Shown here piece after piece: positions 1 through 7,951 of a stretch of 35,982 nucleotides of DNA (the stretch's first letter is position 1; each line of letters opens with the position of its first letter). The stretch comes from FLUQ01 sp031550605 (GTDB lineage: Bacteria; Desulfobacterota; Desulfovibrionia; Desulfovibrionales; Desulfovibrionaceae): the NCBI GenBank assembly GCA_031550605.1, contig JAVBOK010000079.1, positions 1-35,982 on the forward strand. Reading direction: 5' to 3'. A model generated the notes under the pieces. The model ran no database searches and had not been told where the DNA came from. It saw nothing but the letters and a program-made list of their open reading frames with translations. The position numbers were made by a program, and so were the translations under genes.

Positions 1-108
1 CGGCCCCGGGCCCCATTTTGGGGGGGGGGCGCGTTTGCAGTGCCCACACCGCCCGGGTTCTCACAATTTTTGGCCACCCCCGCGGCCGGCGCCCTGGCGC
101 TGCCGTTG

Positions 109-852
109 CTACTGCTGCTGTTGCTGCTGGCCGCTCTGGGGCTTGGGCTGCTCTTTGCGCGGCTGCTGCTGTTGCTGCTTGGGCTGCTCTTTGCGCGGCG
201 GCTGCTGTTGCTGCTTGGGCTGCTGGTCGCGCTGCTGCTGTTCCCTGCGCTGCTGGTCGCGCTGCTGCTGTTCCCTGCGCTGCTGGTCGCGCTGCTGGTC
301 CTTGCGCTGGTCGCGCTGCTGGTCGCGCTGCTGGTCCTTGCGCTGGTCGCGCTGCTGGTCGCGCTGCTGGTCCTTGCGCTGGTCGCGCTGCTGGTCGCGC
401 TGCTGGTCCTTGCGCTGTTCGCGCTGCTGGTGTTCCCTGCGCTGCTGCTCCCTGCGGTCATGTTCACGGCGCTCGCGCTCGCGGCGTTCCTGTTCCCGCT
501 TGTCATGCTCGCGGCGGGCTTTTTCCCGTTCCGCCTGTTCACGGCGTTCACGGGCGATTCTTTCGCGGCGTTCGCGTTCCGCCCGCATGCGGGCCTGCTC
601 CTTGCGTTCCCACTCCAGACGTTCGCGTTCCAGGCGCAGCCGCTCGCTCTGGATGCGGCTTTCGCGTTCAAGCTGCATGCGGCGCGCGCGCTCGTATTCG
701 TAGCGGTCCTGCGCCTCCCGGTAATACTCCGCGTCTTGCCGGCTGTAGTATTCGTCGTCGTAATAGGGGTCGTGATAGGCGGGGACGCACCCCGTGGCCG
801 CCACAGAAAATGCCAGGAGAAGGATCAGGGTTTTCGCGAGCAACCGTTCCAT
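109..852 (-). CDS. Q/R-rich repeat lipoprotein
   Basis: Predicted lipoprotein of 247 residues. The N-terminus has a hydrophobic stretch ending in an ATGC lipobox, with Cys22 as the lipidated residue. Next comes a Tyr/Asp-rich segment (YHDPYYDDEYYS), then a long highly charged Arg/Glu region likely to be a helix or coiled coil. The C-terminal third is tandem repeats of the type QQRDQQRDQRKD followed by poly-Gln/Pro. The ATG at 852 was chosen because it starts the signal peptide and follows a GGAG ribosome site; a longer reading frame upstream has no signal sequence. A sigma-54-like promoter lies at 904-919. It is divergent from the 1120 gene. Function unknown; a role bridging the envelope is only a guess from composition. 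Confidence 0.75.
   Translation of the reverse strand: MERLLAKTLILLLAFSVAATGCVPAYHDPYYDDEYYSRQDAEYYREAQDRYEYERARRMQLERESRIQSERLRLERERLEWERKEQARMRAERERRERIARERREQAEREKARREHDKREQERRERERREHDRREQQRREHQQREQRKDQQRDQQRDQRKDQQRDQQRDQRKDQQRDQQRDQRKDQQRDQQRREQQQRDQQRREQQQRDQQPKQQQQPPRKEQPKQQQQQPRKEQPKPQSGQQQQQQ
140..430. repeat. In-frame tandem repeats inside the lipoprotein gene
   Basis: A 36-bp unit repeats four times with phase starts at 301, 337, 373 and 409, encoding a 12-residue Q/R/D/K unit. Beside it a 30-bp unit occurs at 221 and 251, and a 36-bp-period pair (GCTTGGGCTG at 141 and 177) encodes the Gln/Pro tail. All units are multiples of three, so copy-number change keeps the frame. The array is coding, not CRISPR. 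Confidence 0.85.
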
Positions 853-903
853 TGACAAACTCCGACTGGGTAAAAGAGTGCAATGCCATTGTGCGGATAC
901 CGA

Positions 904-919
904 GGCACATTTCGTGCCA
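904..919 (-). promoter_or_regulatory. Sigma-54 promoter P1 (to 852 gene)
   Basis: Minus strand reads TGGCACGAAATGTGCC. It matches the -24 element TGGCACG exactly, and the GG-to-GC spacing is the canonical one. The -12 half is GTGCC rather than TTGCW. Predicted start is about 40 bases before the ATG at 852. Confidence 0.6.
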
Positions 920-999
920 AATGCGTATGGGGTCCTGTACAACTCTTTCCGGATGCAATCACCAGCCCCGCAGGGCGAAACGCGATGCGTGCCCTGTTT

Positions 1000-1018
1000 C
1001 TGCCCATTTTATGGGCAG
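1000..1018. promoter_or_regulatory. Inverted repeat A, candidate enhancer site
   Basis: CTGCCCATTTTATGGGCAG is a perfect inverted repeat (8-bp arms, 3-base centre) between the divergent promoters at 904-919 and 1060-1075. It is about 80 and 42 bases from their -24 elements, as expected for an activator site of sigma-54 promoters. Near-identical sites occur at 3112, 15449 and 16216. Confidence 0.6.
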
Positions 1019-1059
1019 ACTTCCACGCCTTTTCCCCCGGCGTGGCGTTGCACCGATCT

Positions 1060-1075
1060 TGGCATAAAGGTTGCT
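1060..1075 (+). promoter_or_regulatory. Sigma-54 promoter P2 (to 1120 gene)
   Basis: TGGCATAAAGGTTGCT has GG and GC at exact -24/-12 spacing and a perfect TTGCT -12 element. The predicted start is about 34 bases before the GTG at 1120. The same 16 bases recur at 16161-16176 on the minus strand. Confidence 0.7.
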
Positions 1076-1119
1076 GATTTTAAAGCCATACTTTTCACCG
1101 TAAACAGAGGACGGGTCCC

Positions 1120-1803
1120 GTGAAACGATTTTTTGTGTTTTTGATGCTTTTTCTTCTGGCATGCTCCCCTGTCGCCGTCTTTGCGGCCGAACAGCCCGCG
1201 GCGGACAAGCAGGAGGCCGACGAAAGAGACGAAGCCGGCGAAGGCGAGGAAGAGCTTACCAGCATGTTCAATCTGGGCATGAGCAAGAAGGAAGCCGCGG
1301 AAAAAGGCGCCAAGGCGACCAAGGACGCCGGCGTGATGCTGTACACCACCACCTGGCTCGACGTGGAATGGAAGGCCGTCCTGATGTTCGCGTCCGACGA
1401 ACTGGTCACCATTGCCCTGCAGACGGACATCAACAACAAGGTTCTGGCGTACCTTCTCAGCGCTGAAGACGAGCGGAACTACAAGCCCCTGAATGCCACC
1501 GGCGCCGACAAGCGGGAGATCGCCTTTTACAGGCTGGCGGCCGAGGGCAAAAGCGCGGAGGCGCGCGAAGAGGCGTTCCAGAAGGCTCTGGACGCCTTTG
1601 CCGATGCCGAAAGCGGCAAGTTCGTCGCGATTTTCTGCCCGGAAGCCACGCTGGACCGGATGGCCGAAGTCATCAAAAAGAAGGGCGACGAGGACGCGGC
1701 CATGAAAAAGGAGGCCGATATCATGATCGATGTCCTCCAAATGGATAAAAAGGACGACAAGATGCTGCTGCTGACTTCCCGATTCGGCACCATGGTGAAG
1801 TAA
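1120..1803 (+). CDS. Exported protein of unknown function
   Basis: 227 residues with a clear signal peptide (KRFFVFLMLFLLACSPVAVFA). An acidic linker (residues about 23-48) follows, then a mixed alpha/beta domain containing TTTWLDVEWKAVLMFASDEL and a Lys/Asp-rich C-terminal half. I recognise no family. The GTG start was chosen because it begins the signal sequence and lies 8 bases after AGAGGA. It is probably the first gene of a two-gene unit with the 1848 gene (44-base gap) driven by the sigma-54 promoter at 1060-1075. A periplasmic location is inferred from the signal peptide; a Cys at residue 15 could alternatively be a weak lipobox (LLAC). Confidence 0.75.
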   Translation: MKRFFVFLMLFLLACSPVAVFAAEQPAADKQEADERDEAGEGEEELTSMFNLGMSKKEAAEKGAKATKDAGVMLYTTTWLDVEWKAVLMFASDELVTIALQTDINNKVLAYLLSAEDERNYKPLNATGADKREIAFYRLAAEGKSAEAREEAFQKALDAFADAESGKFVAIFCPEATLDRMAEVIKKKGDEDAAMKKEADIMIDVLQMDKKDDKMLLLTSRFGTMVK

Positions 1804-1847
1804 AAGTCATTGCATCATTCAGTACCCGTAACGACAGGGGGTCCGCC

Positions 1848-2396
1848 ATGCGATCCATGCGGCGTGTTTTTGCCTGCGCCGTCCTTTTGGCGCTGTGCAT
1901 TGCGCCTTGCAGCGCGGGGGCCGCGCAGAAAGGCGCCCGGCCGGCCCACCACTGCGGGCCGGATGAAGCGGTCATTTTCGCCTGCCCGACGGCGGGGGAC
2001 AAACTGCTTTCCATCTGCGCCTCGCGGCAATACGGCCCGGACGCCGGGTTTCTGCAATACCGGTACGGCCCGGCGGGCAAGCCGGAACTGACCCTGCCCG
2101 CGGCCGCAACCCCGCCGGCCGGGGCGGCGAAAAGCGGGCTGTGGTCCTTTTCCGGCGGCGGCGGCGCGTACGTCCGGTTTTTGAGCGGAAAAACAGCGTA
2201 TTATGTCTATGCCGCCATCGGCAAATGGGGCAAAAAGGGCGCGGTCAGGGAAAAAGCCGGGGTCGCGGTGGAAAAAGACGGCAGGGTCACGGCGAATATC
2301 CTGTGCCGGGGGGCGGCCGCGTCCGAACTGGGGCCGGAATTTTTTGAAAAGGCCGGGCTGGAGGCAGCGGACCCCGGATTCGCACTGCCCGATTGA
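1848..2396 (+). CDS. Exported Cys-containing protein of unknown function
   Basis: 182 residues. The signal peptide ends near CSAGA (residue about 25). The mature part has paired motifs, FACPTAGDKLLSICAS followed by FLQYRYG and GKPEL, a pattern seen in small periplasmic proteins of many proteobacteria, with a later glycine-rich loop and YYVYAAIGKWG. Four cysteines in the mature part suggest disulfides. The ATG at 1848 follows CAGGGG with 7 bases spacing. Likely cotranscribed with the upstream gene. Function unknown. Confidence 0.7.
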   Translation: MRSMRRVFACAVLLALCIAPCSAGAAQKGARPAHHCGPDEAVIFACPTAGDKLLSICASRQYGPDAGFLQYRYGPAGKPELTLPAAATPPAGAAKSGLWSFSGGGGAYVRFLSGKTAYYVYAAIGKWGKKGAVREKAGVAVEKDGRVTANILCRGAAASELGPEFFEKAGLEAADPGFALPD

Positions 2397-2460
2397 GCGG
2401 GAGCCGCCGTATGCGCAAAACCGCCGCCACGCCGCCGAAAGAAGACCTTGTCAACAACCA

Positions 2461-2498
2461 CGGCGGCCCCGCGCTCCTTAGGGAACGAGGGGCCGCCG
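2461..2498. terminator. Bidirectional hairpin between convergent genes
   Basis: A perfect 10-bp stem, CGGCGGCCCC with GGGGCCGCCG, encloses an 18-base loop. It lies between the convergent 1848 and 2967 genes. There is no T-run, so terminator function is inferred from position. Confidence 0.5.
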
Positions 2499-2517
2499 GG
2501 CCGGTCGCCGTCCTCCG

Positions 2518-2967
2518 CTATTTGATGATGATGGTTTTGCCTCCGCCGCCCTGCTGCTGCTGCGCGGGCATCATGGAGAAGCGCAGGTCCGTCTTGATGC
2601 TCCCCGACCGCACGCCCTCGTACTCTGACGTTTTTTGAAGCACCATCCCCCACTTCAGCACGCCCATGGGGGGGACGGTAACCTTGAGCGCTTCGTTTTT
2701 TACTTCCGTATGGGTATAGCCCCGGTTTGTGGTGTAGGTCACTTTTCTGTAATCCTGCCGCACCACCCGATGCGTCTGGGAATTGTTGACGATCTGGCCC
2801 CAGAGTTCCCATTTGCCGGTTTTTTTATTGAACGAGACCGTAAGAGGCTTGAAATAGGCCGCGGCGGGAGCCGCCTGCGCTGCGGACGCGTGAAAGTCGC
2901 TCATGCCGGCCAGCAGAAAAGCGGCCAGAAAAAACGCCGTGGCGAAAAATTTGCCGTGTGCCTTCAT
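2518..2967 (-). CDS. Exported protein of unknown function
   Basis: 149 residues: a signal peptide (KFFATAFFLAAFLLAG...ASAAQA), then one compact beta-rich domain with FKPLTVSFNKKTGKWELWGQIVNNS, a Thr/Tyr-rich strand (VTYTTNRGYTHTEV) and a Gln/Gly tail (QQQQGGGGKTIIIK). The WGQIVNNSQTHRV segment resembles an Ig-like or FxLYD-type beta sandwich, but this is weak. The ATG at 2967 was chosen for its signal sequence and the GGAGAG site; the longer upstream frame lacks both. It is divergent from the DUF2207 gene and has its own sigma-54-like promoter at 3041-3056. Confidence 0.7.
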   Translation of the reverse strand: MKAHGKFFATAFFLAAFLLAGMSDFHASAAQAAPAAAYFKPLTVSFNKKTGKWELWGQIVNNSQTHRVVRQDYRKVTYTTNRGYTHTEVKNEALKVTVPPMGVLKWGMVLQKTSEYEGVRSGSIKTDLRFSMMPAQQQQGGGGKTIIIK

Positions 2968-3040
2968 GCTGTTCTCTCCTTTCCGTTGTGCTTCATGTCG
3001 AGCCGTGCGTAAAAATACGCGGCCGCTTTGCCGCGTACAC

Positions 3041-3056
3041 AGCAAAACGTATGCCA
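3041..3056 (-). promoter_or_regulatory. Sigma-54 promoter P3 (to 2967 gene)
   Basis: Minus strand reads TGGCATACGTTTTGCT, with exact GG/GC spacing and a perfect TTGCT -12 element. The predicted leader is about 63 bases. Confidence 0.65.
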
Positions 3057-3111
3057 TCCGCCCGGATACGAAGAAATGCGGCGCGGATGCCGCCGGCGCC
3101 GCGCGCGCAAG

Positions 3112-3132
3112 GCTGCCCATTTTCCGGGCAGC
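3112..3132. promoter_or_regulatory. Inverted repeat B, candidate enhancer site
   Basis: GCTGCCC, 7-base centre, GGGCAGC. The central 19 bases match repeat A at 17 of 19 positions. It sits midway between divergent promoters P3 and P4, about 50 bases from each. Confidence 0.6.
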
Positions 3133-3180
3133 GGCGGGAAACGGCCGGGGCGCTGTATATTCGCCCCACGGGCAAGGGAC

Positions 3181-3196
3181 TGGCATGGTTTATGTA
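3181..3196 (+). promoter_or_regulatory. Imperfect sigma-54 promoter P4 (to DUF2207 gene)
   Basis: TGGCATGGTTTATGTA has a good -24 element, but GT replaces the usual GC at -12. It is placed about 44 bases before the ATG (predicted start to ATG) and mirrors the arrangement of the other divergent pairs. The call leans on context. Confidence 0.35.
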
Positions 3197-3250
3197 TTCC
3201 AGACGGCGCAGAGGGGAACGCCCCCCGCACTTCATACCAAGGACCATGCC

Positions 3251-5398
3251 ATGCCTTTTGTCTTCCCTTTCCGCCGCCCTCGCCGTTCGCGCGGTCCGGG
3301 GCCGCTGCTTGCGCTGCTTCTCCTTCTGGCCGTCCTCCTTCCCGCGACCGGGGCGGCCAGAGAGGCCATTGACGAATTCGTCTCCACGGTGACCGTGCAG
3401 CGCGACGGCAGTTTGCTGGTACGAGAAGAGTATGCGTTCACCGCCGAGGGCGGGCAGATCAAAAGCGGCCTGTACCGCGACTTTCCCCTCAAATACTCGG
3501 GTCCGGAAGGGTACCGCGGCCTTGTGCCCTTCACGGTGCGTTCGGTGACCCTGGACGGCAGGACGCTGAACCCCAAGGACACGAAACGGCAGGGCAACGA
3601 CATCCGCATTTTCATGCGCAACCCGGAACCGCTCGACAAGGGGCGGCACACCATCGTGCTGGAGTACGCGACCGGCCTGCATCTGCGTTTTTACGACGGC
3701 CACGCCGAACTGAACTGGAACGCCACCGGGACCTGGGCTCTGGACATCAAAAAATTCCGTTGCCGCATCATCCTGCCCAAAAACGTCGCCATCGAAAAAA
3801 CAGTCGCCTGGCTGGGCAAGGCCGGGACAAAGAATTCGGAAAGCGTCGTAGAAACGAAGCCCGCCCCCAACGAGGTCATGTTCCGGGGCAAGGACATCTT
3901 CGACTGGCTGGAGGCGGGCGTCTCGGCCGGAGAGCAGCTGACCGTGGCCGTCAGCTTTCCCAGGGACGCTTTCCCCAACCCCATCGGCCCCCTGCTGGAG
4001 CGGCAGAAGAAAGAGGATGCCGAGCGCGAAGCCCGTTGGGCCGCGGAACGGGCGGCGCGGGAAAAACAGCGGGCCGAAGAGGAGGCCCGGCAGGCGGCCG
4101 AGAGAAAAGCCGTGGCCGAGAGCGGCCGGCTGAACCTGTTGCTGTATGAATACCCCTTTCTGCCCTGGCAGGCCGGCGTGTTTTGCATGGTGTTCGGGTA
4201 TTTTTTCCTGTTCTGGCTCGCGGTGGGCAAAGATCCGGCCAAAAGGACGGTCATTCCCCGCTTTCATCCGCCTCTGGCGCCGTACATGGGCAAGGGGGAC
4301 GCCCCGGCGGGTTTCACGCCGGCCCCTATGTCGCCCATGGCCGTGGAATACCTGCGCGACAACAAGAGAACAAGCGGCCGGGGGCTGGCCGCCCTGTTCC
4401 TGGCCCTGGCGGGGAAACGGCTGTGCTCCGTCGGCAGGACCGAAGGCGGCGCCTATGTTCTGCGGCCGGGCGATCCCGCATCGTCGGCCCCCGCCGCTCT
4501 TTCGCCGGAAGAAAAAGCCGTGCGCGAGGAACTGGCCCGGGCTGTCGACCAGGACGGCGAGCTGGTCATGCGCCCCCGGCAGGGAAGCATCCGGAGCATG
4601 CAGCATGCCGCCGAGGGCCGCCTGGAGGAAAGTTACGGCAGCGCCTGGACCATGAACAGCTGGATCAGCGCGATCGGCTGGCTGCTGGTTCTGCCTCTCG
4701 CCTATACCCTGTGCTTCTGGAACTACGATCTTTCATCCTACGTCCGCAGCGACATTGACGGCCCCGCTCTGATGTTCGCTATGAGTTTCGTCATCTGCTT
4801 CATCAGCGGGCTGGTGGCTCTGGTCATATTTACCGATTGCTTTCCCGGCCTGTTCATCAAGCTGGGCCTGCTCGTCTTTCCTCTGGCCATCGGCGCGGTC
4901 CTGTTCGCCGCAGGGTTTTTCAGCGGCGCGCAGTGGATCCTCCCCACAGCCATGATGGCCGTGGCCTTCGTCTTCCTGCCGCTGATGAAATCCCCCAGCA
5001 GGGACGCCCGCGCGGTCCTGGACGAAATCGACGGCCTGGCCATGTATATCGGCGCGGCGGAACAGGACCGGCTGCAGATGCTGAACCGGCCCGACGACAC
5101 GCCCGCCGTGTTCCAGGCTCTTTTGCCGTACGCCCTGGTGCTGGGCCTGGAAAAAACCTGGTGCAACCGCTTTGCCGGCCAGCTTGCCGCCGGGCTGATG
5201 GGCGACAGCGGCGTTGACGCAAGGATGATCGACGCCGACCACGACTGGACGGATTTCGCCGACGGTTTCAGCGGGGCCATGGCCGCGTCCGCCATAGCCG
5301 AAAGCTCGTCCTCCTCGTCATCGGGCAGCGCCTTCGGCTCCGGCGGGGGCGGCGGCTCGGGCAGCGGCAGCGGCGGGGGGGGCGGCGGCGGCATTTAG
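3251..5398 (+). CDS. DUF2207-family membrane protein (YciQ-like)
   Basis: 715 residues. The order is: signal peptide; an extracytoplasmic DUF2207 domain (about residues 35-250; motifs IDEFVSTVTVQRDGSLLVREEY and GLYRDFPLKY); a charged Arg/Glu/Ala helix (about 255-295); a membrane segment (VFCMVFGYFFLFWLAVG); a cytoplasmic part (about 335-460); three or four more membrane segments; and a Ser/Gly-rich tail ending in poly-Gly. This architecture, including the Gly-rich end, is typical of the family, whose function is not known. The ATG at 3251 has AAGGA 7 bases upstream and starts the signal peptide. The gene is monocistronic. Confidence 0.88.
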   Translation: MPFVFPFRRPRRSRGPGPLLALLLLLAVLLPATGAAREAIDEFVSTVTVQRDGSLLVREEYAFTAEGGQIKSGLYRDFPLKYSGPEGYRGLVPFTVRSVTLDGRTLNPKDTKRQGNDIRIFMRNPEPLDKGRHTIVLEYATGLHLRFYDGHAELNWNATGTWALDIKKFRCRIILPKNVAIEKTVAWLGKAGTKNSESVVETKPAPNEVMFRGKDIFDWLEAGVSAGEQLTVAVSFPRDAFPNPIGPLLERQKKEDAEREARWAAERAAREKQRAEEEARQAAERKAVAESGRLNLLLYEYPFLPWQAGVFCMVFGYFFLFWLAVGKDPAKRTVIPRFHPPLAPYMGKGDAPAGFTPAPMSPMAVEYLRDNKRTSGRGLAALFLALAGKRLCSVGRTEGGAYVLRPGDPASSAPAALSPEEKAVREELARAVDQDGELVMRPRQGSIRSMQHAAEGRLEESYGSAWTMNSWISAIGWLLVLPLAYTLCFWNYDLSSYVRSDIDGPALMFAMSFVICFISGLVALVIFTDCFPGLFIKLGLLVFPLAIGAVLFAAGFFSGAQWILPTAMMAVAFVFLPLMKSPSRDARAVLDEIDGLAMYIGAAEQDRLQMLNRPDDTPAVFQALLPYALVLGLEKTWCNRFAGQLAAGLMGDSGVDARMIDADHDWTDFADGFSGAMAASAIAESSSSSSSGSAFGSGGGGGSGSGSGGGGGGGI

Positions 5399-5816
5399 GC
5401 ACAGTCCCCGGGACGTCGGGGGCTGCGTTCCCCAACGGGGCTGTTGCCAGCGTCCGCTTTCTGGTCGGAGGACTCTGCCCCCCAACCCCCCTGGCAGGGA
5501 GTGATTCCCCTGCGCCCCCGGTGTCCGGCGGGAATCATTCCCCCCGGACGGGGTTTGGGGCGGTGGCCCAGGAAAGCACCAAGGCCGGAACTCCGTGTCG
5601 CGCTCATGAAATGCATGTGACAAAAAAGGCACAAAAACAGCGCGGAGTGCCTTTGGGACTAGCCGTTCCGGCTTGTCCGCACCCGGAAAAAGAGTGGTGT
5701 CTATTTTTTCAAAACTGGCGCGGGGAAAATTTCAAAGGGAATTTGCTCCACACACACGACGGCCGCCCGGGGACCGGCACGCGGCCGCAGAAAACCGACG
5801 GAAAGAGGATGTCGAC
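5399..5816. other. 418-base gap with hairpin repeats
   Basis: No gene is seen. The first 150 bases hold several G/C hairpins, including the dispersed repeat at 5523-5575. AAGGCAC and GTGCCTT (5626-5632 and 5647-5653) form an inverted repeat. A weak sigma-54-like AGGCACAAAAACAGCG (5627-5642) overlaps it with correct GG/GC spacing but a poor -12 element. Confidence 0.5.
5523..5549. terminator. Hairpin downstream of DUF2207 gene, copy 1 of a dispersed repeat
   Basis: GTCCGGCGGGA pairs with TCCCCCCGGAC with one mismatch and a short loop. This hairpin and about 25 further bases (to 5580) are closely repeated at 29123-29172 beyond the gltS gene, so it is probably a shared terminator-type element. 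Confidence 0.5.
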
Positions 5817-6104
5817 ATGAAACGCGCGATTTTTCTTTGCACCCTGCTGGCATTATTCGCAACGCCGGCTCTGGCCAAGGACCCGAACTTCAACATTGAA
5901 AACTACTGTAAGCGCACGCAGCAGCACAAGACGGCATACAGAAACTGCATTGACGAGGAAAAAGCGGTCCGGGACGACGTGCGGGCCATGAAGATGTCCG
6001 ACGCCGTGTTCAACAGGTGCCTGGACAGAGCGAAAAAAAATCCCGATGAGGCCAATTACTACAGTTTCATGACCTGCGTGGAAAACGCTTCCCAAAAGAA
6101 ATGA
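5817..6104 (+). CDS. Small exported four-cysteine protein
   Basis: 95 residues: signal peptide (MKRAIFLCTLLALFATPALA), then about 75 residues that look helical and highly charged, with four cysteines (NYCKR, RNCID, NRCLD, MTCVE) spaced like two disulfide pairs. I recognise no family. The ATG at 5817 has AGAGGA upstream and begins the signal peptide. A structural or binding role in the periplasm is a guess. It precedes the deaminase gene by 177 bases on the same strand. Confidence 0.72.
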   Translation: MKRAIFLCTLLALFATPALAKDPNFNIENYCKRTQQHKTAYRNCIDEEKAVRDDVRAMKMSDAVFNRCLDRAKKNPDEANYYSFMTCVENASQKK

Positions 6105-6281
6105 CGCCGTGTGGCCGGGCTGCTTCTTTCCCGCCGCCGGGGCAAGGCGCGTGCGTCCGGTTTTCGGGCGGCTTGTGCCGGACAGCCGGCATCGGATCCG
6201 GCTTTTTTCGGGCAGAGCATCCCGCGCGGGAGCGGCGCGGGCGGTGCGTTTTTTTCGGATCGTCAGACAAAAGGGGCTGTT

Positions 6282-7787
6282 ATGTCGTTTGTGAATCGTG
6301 TTTCACTCCGGTGCGCCGTCGCGGTTCAGATCGCGGTTTTTCTGTTTGTCCTGCCCGCCCTGGCTCTGGCGGCGGGGACGGTGACGCTGGGCACCGACAA
6401 AAGGGTGGCCGCGTTTTTTGAAACCTGCAAGGGCAACGAGGCCTCGCTGATCGCCTTTCTGCACAAGATGCCCAAGGGTGCGGATCTGCATGCCCATCCC
6501 AGCGGGTCCGTCTACGTTGAAACCATGGTGGACATCGCCGTGGCCAAGGGTCTGTTTTACGACCGCGCGGCCCGGGCTTTTACGGACAAGCAGCCTGCCG
6601 GCAGTTTTTATGCCGCCGAGGAACTGCGTTTTGACTACCTGAAATACAACGAAGTGCTGGATGGCCTGAGCATTCGCAACACGGCCAAAGAAAAAGAAAG
6701 CGGCAACGTGCACTTTTTCACCGCGTTCGGCCGTTTCGGCCCGGCGCAGCCGGACATGGAAAGCCAGATGCGCGAGATTCTCACCAGGGCCGCGGCCCAG
6801 AGAATCTGCCATCTGGAACTGATGACCAGCCCGCGCAGCAACCCCGACGGCAGCGTGGATGTGGAAAAGACGCGGGCAAAACTTGCCGCCGGAAACGCAG
6901 CGCGCGAAAAGGTCATGCGCGAATTGGCCGAAGCGGGGATGCCGTATGAGGTCAGCGTCATCTGGAGCCTGACCCTGTACCGCGACGCCGCGCCCAAAAC
7001 GGACGGCAAAGCAACCATGGAAGGATACGCCGGCTGGTGGCGGCGGCAGGTGGCCGGCATTCTTGAAGCGGCCCATGTCTGCGCCGATCAGGGCGCCGGG
7101 GCGGTGACCATCTTGTCGCCCGAGGACAGTTGGGTGTCCCGTACCCGGTTCGCGCTGCAATTCCACATCATTGATGAGGAATGGCGGGCTTTTCGTAAAA
7201 AATATCCCGACAGCCGGGTGAAGATGAACCCCCACGGGGGCGAACTGACTCTGGAATTTTCGCCGTACAACGATCTGCGCACCCGCATCGCCGACACCCT
7301 GAACAAAGGGCACGCTTCGCGCCTGGGGCACGGCGTGTCCCTCATGTGGGACGATAACGTATACGGCCTGCTCAAAAAAATGCGCGACGAAAAAATCGCG
7401 CTGGAACTGTGCCTGACCAGCAATAACGGCATCCTGAACGTCACCCCCGACCGCCACCCCTTTCGGCTGTACTGGAAAGCGGGCGTGCCCCTGGTGCTCA
7501 ACACCGACGACGAAGGCATTTCGCGCGGCAACCTGACCATGGAATACGTGCGCGCCGCCCAGTGGTTCAATCTCAGCTACGGCAATCTGAAATGGCTGGC
7601 CATGAGCAGCCTGGAATATTCCTTTCTGCCCGGTGAAAGCCTGTTCGTGAACGGCGACTTCAACAGGCCGAAAAGCGGCAAGGCCGTTCCGAAAAATTCG
7701 GCCAGGGCAGAACAGCAGAAACGCATGCTGCGGGATTTCGCGGTGTTTGAAACCGCCATGCGGGAGCACATGAAGATGTTCCGGTAG
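6282..7787 (+). CDS. Exported adenosine deaminase-family enzyme
   Basis: 501 residues with a signal peptide, so probably periplasmic. It has the metal-dependent deaminase signature in order: HAH (His70, His72) in PKGADLHAHPSGSVY; HGGE (His318, Glu321); LGHGV (His350); and LNTDDEG (Asp409, Asp410). These match the zinc ligands and catalytic residues of adenosine deaminases. Length and the N-terminal extension resemble secreted ADGF-type deaminases more than the roughly 340-residue cytosolic enzyme. The expected reaction is adenosine to inosine plus ammonia, but the substrate is inferred. The start was chosen from the signal sequence and the AAGGGG site. It may work with purine uptake; no transporter is adjacent. 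Confidence 0.85.
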   Translation: MSFVNRVSLRCAVAVQIAVFLFVLPALALAAGTVTLGTDKRVAAFFETCKGNEASLIAFLHKMPKGADLHAHPSGSVYVETMVDIAVAKGLFYDRAARAFTDKQPAGSFYAAEELRFDYLKYNEVLDGLSIRNTAKEKESGNVHFFTAFGRFGPAQPDMESQMREILTRAAAQRICHLELMTSPRSNPDGSVDVEKTRAKLAAGNAAREKVMRELAEAGMPYEVSVIWSLTLYRDAAPKTDGKATMEGYAGWWRRQVAGILEAAHVCADQGAGAVTILSPEDSWVSRTRFALQFHIIDEEWRAFRKKYPDSRVKMNPHGGELTLEFSPYNDLRTRIADTLNKGHASRLGHGVSLMWDDNVYGLLKKMRDEKIALELCLTSNNGILNVTPDRHPFRLYWKAGVPLVLNTDDEGISRGNLTMEYVRAAQWFNLSYGNLKWLAMSSLEYSFLPGESLFVNGDFNRPKSGKAVPKNSARAEQQKRMLRDFAVFETAMREHMKMFR

Positions 7788-7951
7788 TTGCATTTTCACT
7801 GCCTGCGCGGCGGCGTGTTCCGCGTCGGGCGGCGTCAGCCCCGAGCGTGACTTTTTAGCTGGGGGGCTTGCATCCCGCCCCGGGCTGCCGGCGAACGGCC
7901 CGGGAAACGAGTGGAATCACTTTTCGCCGCTGGCGAAAAAAAGGAGGTTCT

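Noticed and set aside
221..430. Regular short repeats suggestive of CRISPR
   Set aside because: The repeats are contiguous without unique spacers and encode an in-frame protein repeat.
2993..4606. Long minus-strand frame opposite the DUF2207 gene
   Set aside because: Composition is typical of an antisense shadow and the plus-strand protein has recognisable family motifs.
5627..5642. Sigma-54 promoter before the 5817 gene
   Set aside because: GG/GC spacing is right but the -12 element is CAGCG and the site overlaps a different inverted repeat; not strong enough.
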